Shown one piece after another: positions 1 to 6,437 of a DNA stretch of 46,434 bases. Source of the DNA: a virus. Location of the stretch: IMG/VR virus record IMGVR_UViG_3300020057_000054, positions 1 through 46,434 of that record; one strand, given 5' to 3'. Numbering within the stretch: the first letter of the stretch is position 1; every line of letters starts with the position of its first letter. The position numbers and the translations under genes are program-made. The notes beneath the pieces were generated by a model, which did no database searches, was not told the origin of the DNA, and saw only the letters and a program-made list of their open reading frames with translations.

Positions 1-277
1 CCTTGAGATGACCATACAATTTATCATTCACTGATGCACATAATCCTGAATAACATCACATACTTATTGCACTTCTATTCATTCACAAGCTAACCAAGAT
101 GAAACATAATAGCATTTTGTTTCATGATTGTATCCTAAGGGTAGCTAGTGCATCCTATTGAATTCATTAGAGAAAGGCAGGCCTAAGGTAGGGGGGTATG
201 ATGACTCAGAGCTGACTGCACTCTTTATATACATCTGCACACACACAAGTCTTATTAGCGTTGTAAACAGTGATTTC
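1..277. other. left-end stretch with no recognised gene
   Basis: I see no convincing coding region on either strand. A plus-strand open frame from a TTG at 158 has no ribosome site and no recognisable protein character, so I do not call it. The stretch contains a run of six G at about 191-198 and an alternating CA tract at about 237-247. It lies downstream of the minus-strand small-gene array and may be its 3' untranslated region. Confidence 0.4.
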
Positions 278-484
278 CTAACTAAAAGCAGAAGAATACA
301 ATTCATAGTTATTATCTACAAAAATACAATCAACCATTGCAACTAAGTCATTAGTACTTATGTATGGTGCAACTAAGCCGTATTCAGTCTCGGTTTCTGA
401 TATGAATATGGAAGCAACGAATCTAATAGTATTAGGATAAGGTAGACTTTTGAATATTATTAAGTCTCCTATTTTAAACTTCAT
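278..484 (-). CDS. small SH3-like paralogue (MKFKIGD family), unknown function
   Basis: The 68-residue product starts MKFKIGDLIIF. I chose the ATG at 484 rather than the one at 490 because its paralogues begin in the same way. It belongs to a family repeated in this array (474-671, 1343-1531, 1521-1706) and probably at 27136-27315. The shared pattern is MK-x-KF-x-VGD-[IL]-[IV] at the N-terminus, a central YGL or RGL, and an acidic or VD turn followed by a YS-x-AF-like end. The beta-rich pattern with an early VGD turn recalls KOW/SH3-like barrels, which is inference. It overlaps the stop of the gene upstream, indicating translational coupling. The function is unknown. Confidence 0.6.
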   Translation of the reverse strand: MKFKIGDLIIFKSLPYPNTIRFVASIFISETETEYGLVAPYISTNDLVAMVDCIFVDNNYELYSSAFS

Positions 485-671
485 ATGCATCAGCTAGGAA
501 ACGAACCTTATTAAAAGCTTTAGAATGGGATGAGTAAGTAACTTCTAGGAAACCTCTGGAATGAGCTAATCCTCTTATTGTATAAAAAGAGCTACTCACA
601 AACTCTATAAACCATAGTTGTTGAGTTAAGTTGTTCATTACTATTTCTCCCACTTCAAATTTAGGTTTCAT
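474..671 (-). CDS. small SH3-like paralogue, unknown function
   Basis: The 65-residue protein starts MKPKFEVGEIVM and matches the N-terminal signature of the neighbouring paralogues. The centre (IRGLAHSRGFLEV) aligns with the YGL-acidic region of the others, and it ends with an S-x-AF motif. It overlaps the upstream gene at 661-885 by 11 bases and the downstream gene start by about 11 bases, so the array is probably one transcript with coupled translation. No enzymatic motif is seen. An accessory or anti-defence role is conceivable from the position and small size, but nothing in the sequence proves it. Confidence 0.6.
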   Translation of the reverse strand: MKPKFEVGEIVMNNLTQQLWFIEFVSSSFYTIRGLAHSRGFLEVTYSSHSKAFNKVRFLADAYEV

Positions 672-885
672 TTATTAACTTCTCTAGTTTATCTTGGAAT
701 TCCTTAGGTTTCTCCCAAGCATTTATGATTAGTTTAATATTGCTAGTATCAGTAGATGGTATATGAACTATTTTCTTCTCCATAAGATAGGCCTTATTCC
801 TTTCAACGCAGATGTCCCAATATATAACGCAGATGTCCCAATATATGTGGTAACCTTTGTAGATTTCTAATAACATAGGCTTCAT
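661..885 (-). CDS. small unknown protein with an internal 7-residue duplication
   Basis: The 74-residue protein contains IYWDICV twice in direct succession (residues about 14-27). This comes from a perfect 21-bp tandem duplication at 805-846 that keeps the frame. The C-terminus (KEFQDKLEKLINET) resembles the KFNKKLEDI-type tails of the genes at 2776, 2958 and 46224. It lies between the coiled-coil gene at 887-1162 and the SH3-like gene at 474-671, with overlapping or abutting ends, so it is part of the same operon. There is no recognisable domain and the function is unknown. Confidence 0.5.
   Translation of the reverse strand: MKPMLLEIYKGYHIYWDICVIYWDICVERNKAYLMEKKIVHIPSTDTSNIKLIINAWEKPKEFQDKLEKLINET
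805..846. repeat. 21-bp perfect tandem duplication
   Basis: The unit aacgcagatgtcccaatata plus one t is present at 805-825 and again at 826-846 without a mismatch. Its length is a multiple of three, so the open frame at 661-885 is kept. A duplication with no divergence suggests a recent slippage event. Confidence 0.9.
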
Positions 886-886
886 T

Positions 887-1162
887 CTATGACTCTATTT
901 CTTTCTCTAGCTTTGTTGTAAATTGTACTGACTTAATATCCTTATCTATACTAATTAGAGCATTGGTAAGTTCTTCCACACTAACATATTGCTTTGAAGC
1001 AGCGAAGTTGCTAATTTTATCAAATATCACATAGGTAGTTGGAGACACATTTAATAATAGAGTTCTAATCTCTAGGAGTCTTTCAATCTTTTGTTCACAT
1101 TCTACCATTGTTTTCTTATGTATGACAATTCTTTCGTCAACTTGTTTTAATATGTCACTCAT
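887..1162 (-). CDS. small coiled-coil protein, unknown
   Basis: The 91-residue protein has an N-terminal half (residues 1-38) of regular heptad-like spacing rich in Glu, Lys and Ile (EQKIERLLEIRTLLL), predicted helical or coiled coil. The middle segment is helix-loop, and the C-terminal half ends in TTKLEKEIES. It starts ATG-AGT immediately after the 1159-1356 gene, with a four-base ATGA-type overlap, so it is translated in the operon. No family is recognised. Confidence 0.55.
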   Translation of the reverse strand: MSDILKQVDERIVIHKKTMVECEQKIERLLEIRTLLLNVSPTTYVIFDKISNFAASKQYVSVEELTNALISIDKDIKSVQFTTKLEKEIES

Positions 1163-1356
1163 TTCATTTTCCTTTTAGGAGTCTGCTCTACCTTTTGTTT
1201 TCTCTTCTCAAGCACTTCTCTGGCCTTCCTAGATAGTTCTGGGGGCAGGGGAGCAAGATCCTGAAGTCTAGATAATAGTCTCTTCTTTGAATGCGTTGTA
1301 ATCTGTGTTGTTTTAAGGATGTCCATAATTAGCTTTATTAACTTACTTGTTTTCAT
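1159..1356 (-). CDS. small basic helical protein, unknown
   Basis: The 65-residue product starts MKTSKLIKLIMDIL at the ATG at 1356. The longer open frame begins inside the preceding gene and is less likely. The protein is very basic at its C-terminus (RKQKVEQTPKRKMK), which could fit nucleic-acid binding, but this is inference. Its N-terminus resembles the start of the 1703-1843 product (MKLIKIFYNTYL). It overlaps the stop of 1343-1531 by 14 bases and ends in an overlap with the coiled-coil gene. Confidence 0.5.
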   Translation of the reverse strand: MKTSKLIKLIMDILKTTQITTHSKKRLLSRLQDLAPLPPELSRKAREVLEKRKQKVEQTPKRKMK

Positions 1357-1531
1357 TCCTAAAGGCCTCACTATGCAGAGTTGATTCTTTATCCACAATA
1401 ATCATCCACTCAAAAAATGGACCCCAACCGTTGCAAAGTCCATAATGATTATAATCTGTGAGATAAACATATAAAATAGCGTTGGTCCTTGCATGATAAA
1501 TTATGTCTCCCACTTTGAATTTAGCTTTCAT
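1343..1531 (-). CDS. small SH3-like paralogue, unknown function
   Basis: The 62-residue protein starts MKAKFKVGDIIYHA at the ATG at 1531, chosen because it aligns with all paralogues. The longer frame up to 1573 would run inside the preceding gene. It has the family layout: VGDII, a central YGL, an aromatic-acidic stretch (PFFEWMIIVD), then LHSEAFR. It is most similar to the neighbour at 1521-1706 (same VD-x-x-S-x-L-x-S-x-x-FR ending), so this pair probably arose by tandem duplication. The function is unknown. Confidence 0.65.
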   Translation of the reverse strand: MKAKFKVGDIIYHARTNAILYVYLTDYNHYGLCNGWGPFFEWMIIVDKESTLHSEAFRNENK

Positions 1532-1706
1532 TAGATCTTCTAAATATCTTACTATATAAGATTGACTGATCATCTACAAGAGTTATTTCTTCATAGATAG
1601 TTCCATAATTGTTATTAAGTCCATAATAAGGTGGAGATATTATAAAGACATAAAAACAAACATTTGCATGCTCAGCACAGATTATATCTCCTACAGCAAA
1701 CTTCAT
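1521..1706 (-). CDS. small SH3-like paralogue, unknown function
   Basis: The 61-residue protein starts MKFAVGDIICAEHANV, with YYGL in the centre and the ending VDDQSILYSKIFRR. It is the closest relative of the adjacent 1343-1531 product. The start overlaps the stop of the upstream 46-residue gene (AAATGAAG), and the stop lies inside the next gene start, so the whole array is translationally coupled. No catalytic motif is seen. Confidence 0.65.
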   Translation of the reverse strand: MKFAVGDIICAEHANVCFYVFIISPPYYGLNNNYGTIYEEITLVDDQSILYSKIFRRSNES

Positions 1707-1843
1707 TTATTACTCATTAGGATTTTATAGATTTTTCTGATAGCTTGCATGCGAGAAGATTCAAACTGAGGTTTGGCTAAGTATGTATTATAGAATATCT
1801 TTATTAACTTCATAGGTATCCTTTTGTTAACTCTGCTTACCAT
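1703..1843 (-). CDS. 46-residue basic protein, first gene of the small-gene array
   Basis: A short open frame runs from ATG at 1843 to TGA at 1703, preceded by a good ribosome site (AGAGGAT, about 8 bases upstream of the ATG). The product starts MVSRVNKRIPMKLIKIFYNT and ends KIYKILMSNK. It is rich in Lys, Arg and Ile and predicted helical. The stop overlaps the ATG of the next gene. A TG-x-TATACT-like -10 is visible on the minus strand at about 1866-1873, so this may be the operon's first gene. The function is unknown. Confidence 0.55.
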   Translation of the reverse strand: MVSRVNKRIPMKLIKIFYNTYLAKPQFESSRMQAIRKIYKILMSNK

Positions 1844-1890
1844 AAGATCCTCTAATGATCACTATAGTATACATTCCTAAAAAATAGAAG

Positions 1891-2030
1891 AGGTAGGGCG
1901 CTACTCCTACTAGATTACGGTGTTGAATGTAATCAAGGGCTCAACAACCCTTTGCGTGTCTCCAGTGGGTTTCTGTGCCGGTAGTCGCACTCTCTAGGCC
2001 TTTCCTATCCACCCCACAGCATTTCCACGC
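1891..2030 (+). ncRNA. structured RNA element, copy A (strand uncertain)
   Basis: This non-coding stretch can fold into several helices. GTAGG 1893-1897 pairs with CCTAC 1906-1910 (8-base loop), GATTAC 1913-1918 with GTAATC 1929-1934, and AAGGG 1935-1939 with CCCTT 1948-1952. An outer helix pairs GCGTG 1954-1958 with CACGC 2026-2030, an inner helix GTGGG 1965-1969 with CCCAC 2013-2017, and GTGC 1975-1978 with GCAC 1987-1990 closes the tip. The internal loop TCTCCA / AGC(A)TTTC and the outer helix recur in copy B at 2451-2630 while the inserted parts differ, which is the pattern expected of a conserved RNA. I do not recognise the family, and the transcribed strand is not established. Confidence 0.55.
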
Positions 2031-2100
2031 CTCTCTTCTGTCTTCTATTATACTATGATTGCCTTGCGTTGTAAATCGTAATCGTAGGGCATTGTAGGAA

Positions 2101-2116
2101 TTAACAAGGGTAATAG
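2101..2116 (+). promoter_or_regulatory. late-type phage promoter element (variant)
   Basis: The sequence TTAACAAGGGTAATAG matches the recurring element TTAACAAGTRTATATAG, with one base missing in the right half. It lies 62 bases upstream of the ATG at 2163, on the same strand as all other copies. The leader between them contains a small hairpin (CTCAG-cga-CTGAG, about 2123-2135). This is the weakest member of the set. Confidence 0.5.
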
Positions 2117-2162
2117 AAGGAGCTCAGCGACTGAGAAGCTTGAGTTTACGAAAGCGACACTT

Positions 2163-2435
2163 ATGGATAAAAGAATTTGTAAAGTTTGTAAAGAAGAGAA
2201 GATATTTGAATATTTCACTTTGAATACTCAAAGTAGATCTATTTATAAAGATGATGCTGGCAACATATGGCATGGTCGGTGCTGCTATAGTTGCTTCTCC
2301 GCATATGTTAAGAAGAAGTCAGGGAAGAAGCCTTTGGGTAACACTAGGTGTGAGGTTTGTGATCTTGAGGTTCCAAAGAAGGCACATAGACAACGTGTGT
2401 GTAGTCCTAGTTGTTATGAGAAATTGAGTACTTAG
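2163..2435 (+). CDS. small double zinc-finger protein
   Basis: The 90-residue protein has an N-terminal CKVCKEEK finger (C6, C9), a CCYSC cluster (about residues 40-44), and a C-terminal finger with CEVC at about 63-66 and the ending CSPSCYEKL. The first part resembles the zinc-binding lead segment seen in phage HNH-type proteins. The second resembles a treble-clef C-x-VC-x...CS-x-x-C finger. The catalytic His-Asn-His is not evident, so it is more likely a binding protein or an endonuclease remnant. It sits alone between the two structured RNA copies, under its own late-type promoter. The two may function together, but that is speculation. Confidence 0.6.
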   Translation: MDKRICKVCKEEKIFEYFTLNTQSRSIYKDDAGNIWHGRCCYSCFSAYVKKKSGKKPLGNTRCEVCDLEVPKKAHRQRVCSPSCYEKLST

Positions 2436-2450
2436 AGAAAGTATTGAGCA

Positions 2451-2630
2451 GGTAGGGTGCTAATCCTACTGATGCACACGTATAGGAGTCGAACTATATA
2501 ATCCCGGTGCAAACCTTCCGAATACCGTTCGGAGGCAAGGTGCGTGTCTCCAGTGGGATTTCAGGTTGGCCGAGTCTCACGGCAACTCATTGAAAGGTTT
2601 CCTTGCCTGATTATCCACAGCTTTCCACGC
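2451..2630 (+). ncRNA. structured RNA element, copy B (strand uncertain)
   Basis: This is the second copy of the element at 1891-2030. It keeps GTAGG/CCTAC (2452-2456 with 2465-2469, again an 8-base loop), GCGTG/CACGC (2542-2546 with 2626-2630), GTGG/CCAC (2553-2556 with 2615-2618) and the internal loop TCTCCA / AGCTTTC. It has its own extra helices: TATAG/CTATA 2481-2485 with 2494-2498, CCGAA/TTCGG 2518-2522 with 2528-2532, TCAGG/CCTGA 2561-2565 with 2606-2610, and GCCG/CGGC 2569-2572 with 2580-2583. A run of six T at 2642-2647 follows, compatible with plus-strand termination. No ORF runs through it. The family is unknown. Confidence 0.55.
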
Positions 2631-2775
2631 TGCTGCTCAAATTTTTTATTCTTCTCTATAAAGCTTAAAGTATTTTAGTCGCCCTATTTGGCCAATGTAT
2701 TCCCAATTTGGGTCAAGCTTTCGGAGTGCGCTAAGCACGACAGTCTCATTTTCCCAAAATTCTCTAGTAGTTACC

Positions 2776-2961
2776 TTATTTATCGTCCTCATTGACTATC
2801 TCCTTTAGTTTTTTATTGAACTTATATCTTTTAATAAGTTCATCCATATGAATCGTATATACTTCTTTTGTAACTTCTATACCATTAATATAATAAACCC
2901 AAAATCTTATATCAGAAGAATGGCTATCTAGTGGGATGATTCCCGTAAATTTGTCATTCAT
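2776..2961 (-). CDS. small protein with YYINGIEV segment and KFNKKL tail
   Basis: The 61-residue protein contains FWVYYINGIEVTKEVY, similar to the YWIDGK segment of its neighbour and to MORN-like phage proteins. It ends RYKFNKKLKEIVNEDDK. The C-terminal KFNKKL motif is shared with 2958-3248 and 46224-46415. It is the last gene of the long minus-strand operon, and its start overlaps the stop of 2958-3248 by four bases. The function is unknown. Confidence 0.6.
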   Translation of the reverse strand: MNDKFTGIIPLDSHSSDIRFWVYYINGIEVTKEVYTIHMDELIKRYKFNKKLKEIVNEDDK

Positions 2962-3248
2962 AGATCTTCTAATTTTTTATTAAATTTATTGGTATGTTTC
3001 ATTTTTTTATTAAGTTCAGGGTTCGCATGGGCTAGATTTTTACCGTCAATCCAATACTCTTCATAGTTATCTTCATGTCGAATAAGTGCGGGTCCAGCTG
3101 GATTATGAAGAAACTTAAACATATAGAACTTATTATTTAAATCGTATGCATCATATTCAATAGGTTTCTCACATTTTTTAAGAAATTCAATCTTAACAGT
3201 TAATGTGAATTTCTTTCTTGAATCTTGAAACGTATGTGTGTCACTCAT
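2958..3248 (-). CDS. MORN-like small protein with KFNKKLEDL tail
   Basis: The 96-residue protein has a central NPAGPALIR...YEEYWIDGK segment (about residues 49-70), which matches the GPA...YW-x-NG-x pattern of MORN-like repeats common in phage small proteins. The C-terminus is NKFNKKLEDL, nearly identical to the tails of the 2776 and 46224 products. The ATG overlaps the stop of 2776's upstream partner 3245-4534 (ATGA-type junction). A binding role is plausible but unproven. Confidence 0.6.
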   Translation of the reverse strand: MSDTHTFQDSRKKFTLTVKIEFLKKCEKPIEYDAYDLNNKFYMFKFLHNPAGPALIRHEDNYEEYWIDGKNLAHANPELNKKMKHTNKFNKKLEDL

Positions 3249-4534
3249 TTAATTTTATCCAATTCTATAGTTTTACCTAAATGTTTTAAAGGATGATCTA
3301 AATTTCCATCTTTTGATATGATCCATATAATTTCATTAGTTAATTTAATATCAACATTATCATAATAACCGTCTGTAAAAATAATTGAAAGATTATAATT
3401 ATTCTTTTTAATGTCTTCCAATACACATCTTACATCAGTTCCACCTGATTGTAAAGCCTCTTGATCAAGCTCTATTCCACGTTTATATGGTTTTTTATAA
3501 TAAAGAGAAGTATGCCAAAATCCTAGAGTACAACTTCTAGTTCCTACTTTTAGGAATTCATCCATCATTCTAAGATATTCATTTTGTTCTTTAATAGAAA
3601 TACTTCCACTGCTATCATTAAAGAATGCGCATTTAGGAAGAGATCCTACCTTGGTTCCAGGACTATAAGCTCCATATCGCTTATTAGGTTTCTTCCATGT
3701 TCTTTCTCTATCAACACAAGATATAGTTCGTTTAATAGTATTTTTAAGAATTTGTTTATAGTTAATAGAGGCTGATAGAGAATCAATTTCAGATAATAGA
3801 TCTTTAATACTATCAGGAACTACACTATGACTAAAAGAAGTCTTTTCTATAGTACGCTTAATAATCTTCTTAGCTTCTTCTAACATCTTCTTTTTAGTTT
3901 CTTCATCCAAACTATCCCAGAAATGTCTATCAAATTCTTTATATTTATCTAACTGCTCATGAACGTTGCCTTTAGTTCCTTTAGATTCTTCATTACCGTC
4001 TTTTGATTGCTCACCAGGTTCATCACCATCTTTATTCTTCTGCTGCTTCTTTGATTCTTCTTTGATCAAGTCATAATAATATTCCATATTTTGGTACTGT
4101 TCAAATGGGGAACCATTACTCATTTTCCAATCTTTTACCTCAACACCACCTTTTGGAAGTCCTGTAATATATTGGTTAATAGCCATATCACCAGCTATGT
4201 TATATAGCTTTTTATCTTCATTACTAATTGTCCCATCAGTAAAAGGTAATCGAAATAGGTGTTTATTAGTGAAATGGAGGATCTCATGGTGAAAAACAGC
4301 AACTCTTTCCTCAGTAGTTAGACTATGAAAAAAATAAGGATTGATATAAATTTCATATTGATGCTGTTTTACATTATAAGTTATGCCAGCAGTTGGAATA
4401 AAAGTAGTATATTTTACAGTTATTTCTTGAACTAAACTTCCATAGAATGGTTGTTGATTACTAAGATGAAATATAGCTGATTGTAAAGCTTTCTTTTTCT
4501 CATCATCTGAAATTGGAACTTCTTGTTCACTCAT
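3245..4534 (-). CDS. VWA-like metallopeptidase (DUF2201-type), partner of MoxR ATPase
   Basis: The 429-residue protein has two recognisable domains. Residues about 10-150 carry a zinc metallopeptidase-like motif HEILH (83-87) followed by a GDMAIN segment (115-120). Residues about 300-429 form a von Willebrand A-like domain with an intact metal-ion site: DSSGS (307-311), GGTD (364-367) and FTDG (386-389). A charged low-complexity linker (160-195) separates them. This matches the DUF2201 putative metallopeptidase plus VWA-like architecture. Such proteins typically work with MoxR-type AAA+ ATPases, and one lies immediately upstream (4580-5635). The substrate is unknown; a role in remodelling a host or virion complex is inference. 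Confidence 0.85.
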   Translation of the reverse strand: MSEQEVPISDDEKKKALQSAIFHLSNQQPFYGSLVQEITVKYTTFIPTAGITYNVKQHQYEIYINPYFFHSLTTEERVAVFHHEILHFTNKHLFRLPFTDGTISNEDKKLYNIAGDMAINQYITGLPKGGVEVKDWKMSNGSPFEQYQNMEYYYDLIKEESKKQQKNKDGDEPGEQSKDGNEESKGTKGNVHEQLDKYKEFDRHFWDSLDEETKKKMLEEAKKIIKRTIEKTSFSHSVVPDSIKDLLSEIDSLSASINYKQILKNTIKRTISCVDRERTWKKPNKRYGAYSPGTKVGSLPKCAFFNDSSGSISIKEQNEYLRMMDEFLKVGTRSCTLGFWHTSLYYKKPYKRGIELDQEALQSGGTDVRCVLEDIKKNNYNLSIIFTDGYYDNVDIKLTNEIIWIISKDGNLDHPLKHLGKTIELDKIK

Positions 4535-4579
4535 TGACCATACCCTCTAATTTCTTTTTAAAAAGATAATTTTTATAAT

Positions 4580-5635
4580 CTATTTTCCATATTTCATAAT
4601 AGATCTAAAGAGATCTTTTACATCTTTATGTTGTTTACAAACTCTTGAGAGAATATTATCATCATTTCGTTTATGCTCTAGATCTCTAATAAGAACTGTT
4701 CCTTGTTCTACAGGAATTGTTCTAACTACGTCAGCAAGCATATCATCAGTAATTGTATTATCCTCAAGAATATCTTTAACAGTAAGAGAAATCATTCCAT
4801 TTTTATAATTATTTGGATCTGAAAATACTTTAAGACGTCCAAGAGCTTGTTTTAGATTCTTTTTAAGATCTGTCATCATTACTGGAGATTCATTATGTCT
4901 GAAGTTATAAAAATCTTTTGCAACATTTGTTCCAAGAACAGTCTCAAAAATCAAAAGTTCATCTTCTTGAGCAAATCCAGCTCTGAGTGCTGCATTAAGT
5001 TTAGATTTAGTTCTAGGAGAAATGTACTTAGCTCCTGGCAAATTCCCAAGTTCTTCGGGAGTTTTAAAAGTCCAAAGTCCGGCTTCAACAAAGTTAATAA
5101 TATCTTTATTCCAATTAGCAGATTTCATATAATCTAGAAAAGTATGCTTATCATACGTTACTTGAAACATCTCAAATCGATCACGAAGAGCAGCATCCAT
5201 TGTATTTACATCGTAATGCTCGCCTTCAGGATTAATACAACCAACAATAATCCATCCTTCAGGAAGTTCATATTTATGAAGCTTGCGATCAGTAAGAAGC
5301 TGCATGAGACAATTCATAACGCTTGAAGTGCCTCTATTTGGTTCTTCAAGAAGAAGAACTCCTTCACCTTCATATGGAAGAAATTCTGGAAGATTGTGAA
5401 CTGTAATTTGTCGGCCATTCTTAACTTCGATAGAAGGAAAGCCAATCAAATCTGGTGCCTCCATATAAGCGATTCGAAGATCAATAAAGGGTAGATTATT
5501 CTTCTTAGCCCAAGCTTGAACGATATGAGATTTTCCTACGCCTGGAGGACCTACAAATAAAGGATTAAACACTTCCCCAAGTTTGCGAGCACGTTTGGCT
5601 AGATCAAGAACATCAAATATCTTAGAAGGCGTCAT
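4580..5635 (-). CDS. MoxR-type AAA+ ATPase
   Basis: The 351-residue protein has Walker A GPPGVGKS (29-36), a Walker B with glutamate in place of the usual aspartate (VLLLEEPN, 93-100), sensor 1 in VGCINP (131-136) and arginines in LRDRFE (150-154). This is the MoxR/RavA-like layout of an ATP-dependent chaperone. It precedes the VWA-like metallopeptidase gene in the same operon, the pairing usual for MoxR systems, in which the ATPase remodels targets recruited by the VWA partner. A perfect 6-bp stem (TGAGAT/ATCTCA, 5662-5677) lies in its leader. Confidence 0.88.
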   Translation of the reverse strand: MTPSKIFDVLDLAKRARKLGEVFNPLFVGPPGVGKSHIVQAWAKKNNLPFIDLRIAYMEAPDLIGFPSIEVKNGRQITVHNLPEFLPYEGEGVLLLEEPNRGTSSVMNCLMQLLTDRKLHKYELPEGWIIVGCINPEGEHYDVNTMDAALRDRFEMFQVTYDKHTFLDYMKSANWNKDIINFVEAGLWTFKTPEELGNLPGAKYISPRTKSKLNAALRAGFAQEDELLIFETVLGTNVAKDFYNFRHNESPVMMTDLKKNLKQALGRLKVFSDPNNYKNGMISLTVKDILEDNTITDDMLADVVRTIPVEQGTVLIRDLEHKRNDDNILSRVCKQHKDVKDLFRSIMKYGK

Positions 5636-5683
5636 TAATTTCTCCTTGTTTAATAAGCATCTGAGATAATAATCTCATACTAT

Positions 5684-5962
5684 TTAATTTGAGTCAATAA
5701 CAATTTTATTTAAAGCTCTTTGTGATAATTGATGATCCCCATCTTCAAATTCTATTTCAACTTCTTCTGTACCAACATCAAATTCCATCAAATAATACTG
5801 ACAATCAATTCGCTTTTCATTTATAAATTCTTGAGCATTTTTAAGAGCTCGTTTATATCCTTCTAAATATGCATCTTTTGCTATGCAAACATGAGCCCAA
5901 TCTTTATATTTATTAGAGTTTTCTATTGCTAGTTGTTCATATTTCTTCATTTTTACTTTCAT
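5684..5962 (-). CDS. unknown acidic protein, 92 residues
   Basis: The N-terminal half is helical and basic (MKVKMKKYEQ, then LEGYKRALKNAQEF). The C-terminal half is acidic and beta-like (VGTEEVEIEFEDGD). It starts three bases after the PagL-like gene stop, so the two are probably coupled. No family is recognised. Confidence 0.55.
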   Translation of the reverse strand: MKVKMKKYEQLAIENSNKYKDWAHVCIAKDAYLEGYKRALKNAQEFINEKRIDCQYYLMEFDVGTEEVEIEFEDGDHQLSQRALNKIVIDSN

Positions 5963-5965
5963 AAA

Positions 5966-6436
5966 TCACCAAGGGAATTGAATTTTGAGTAATAGTAAGT
6001 CTCTTCCATAATTAGGAAGAACTATGCCAGCATTACTCATATGTTTATAGTTAACGCCAATTGACAGACCTTTTTTATCTACAAAACCAAATTCTAAGTC
6101 ATGATTGAATTCGAATATGCTGCTAAGTCTTGTATCTGTTTGGCTTATTAAAGCCGGACCGAAGAATATTTTAGCATATATACCAGATGTTGTAAATGTC
6201 GACACACCTATTGAAACATTGCTAAATGCAATTAATCCCTGAGTTTGTTTGCTATCATTAAACATACCACCTTCTAGTTGATAATCAAAAATAGCAAATA
6301 GAGGAGCTTGATATCCTAAAGTAAATGTCTTTACTGTCTTAATATCCTCATTTAATCCTACGCCGTATTTGAAGAAAGTGCCTTCATAAGCATTACAATT
6401 AACTGAAGCTAGTAACAATACAAGGTATTTAATCAT
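5966..6436 (-). CDS. PagL-like lipid A 3-O-deacylase (secreted outer-membrane protein)
   Basis: The 156-residue protein has a short signal peptide (positively charged start, hydrophobic core LVLLLAS, likely cleavage after CNA at residue 16). The mature part has alternating beta-strand periodicity, as in an 8-stranded barrel, and ends in an aromatic residue (QFPW). The stretch KHMSNAGIVLPNYGRD (131-146) matches the active-site region of PagL enzymes. His132 and Ser134 occupy the catalytic His and Ser positions. The third residue, Glu in Pseudomonas PagL (12 residues after Ser), is Asp146 here. PagL removes the 3-O acyl chain from lipid A in the outer membrane. A phage copy could alter the host surface during infection, which is inference. 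Confidence 0.75.
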   Translation of the reverse strand: MIKYLVLLLASVNCNAYEGTFFKYGVGLNEDIKTVKTFTLGYQAPLFAIFDYQLEGGMFNDSKQTQGLIAFSNVSIGVSTFTTSGIYAKIFFGPALISQTDTRLSSIFEFNHDLEFGFVDKKGLSIGVNYKHMSNAGIVLPNYGRDLLLLKIQFPW

Positions 6437-6437
6437 T

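Noticed and set aside
158-346. Plus-strand open frame at the left end
   Set aside because: TTG start without a ribosome site, overlaps a better minus-strand gene and has no protein-like pattern.
2451-2630. Idea that the two structured elements are tRNA genes, because of TTCGACTCC-like and GGTTGGCCGAGT-like strings
   Set aside because: No matching acceptor stem could be built on either strand, and the strings are in the wrong order for a tRNA.
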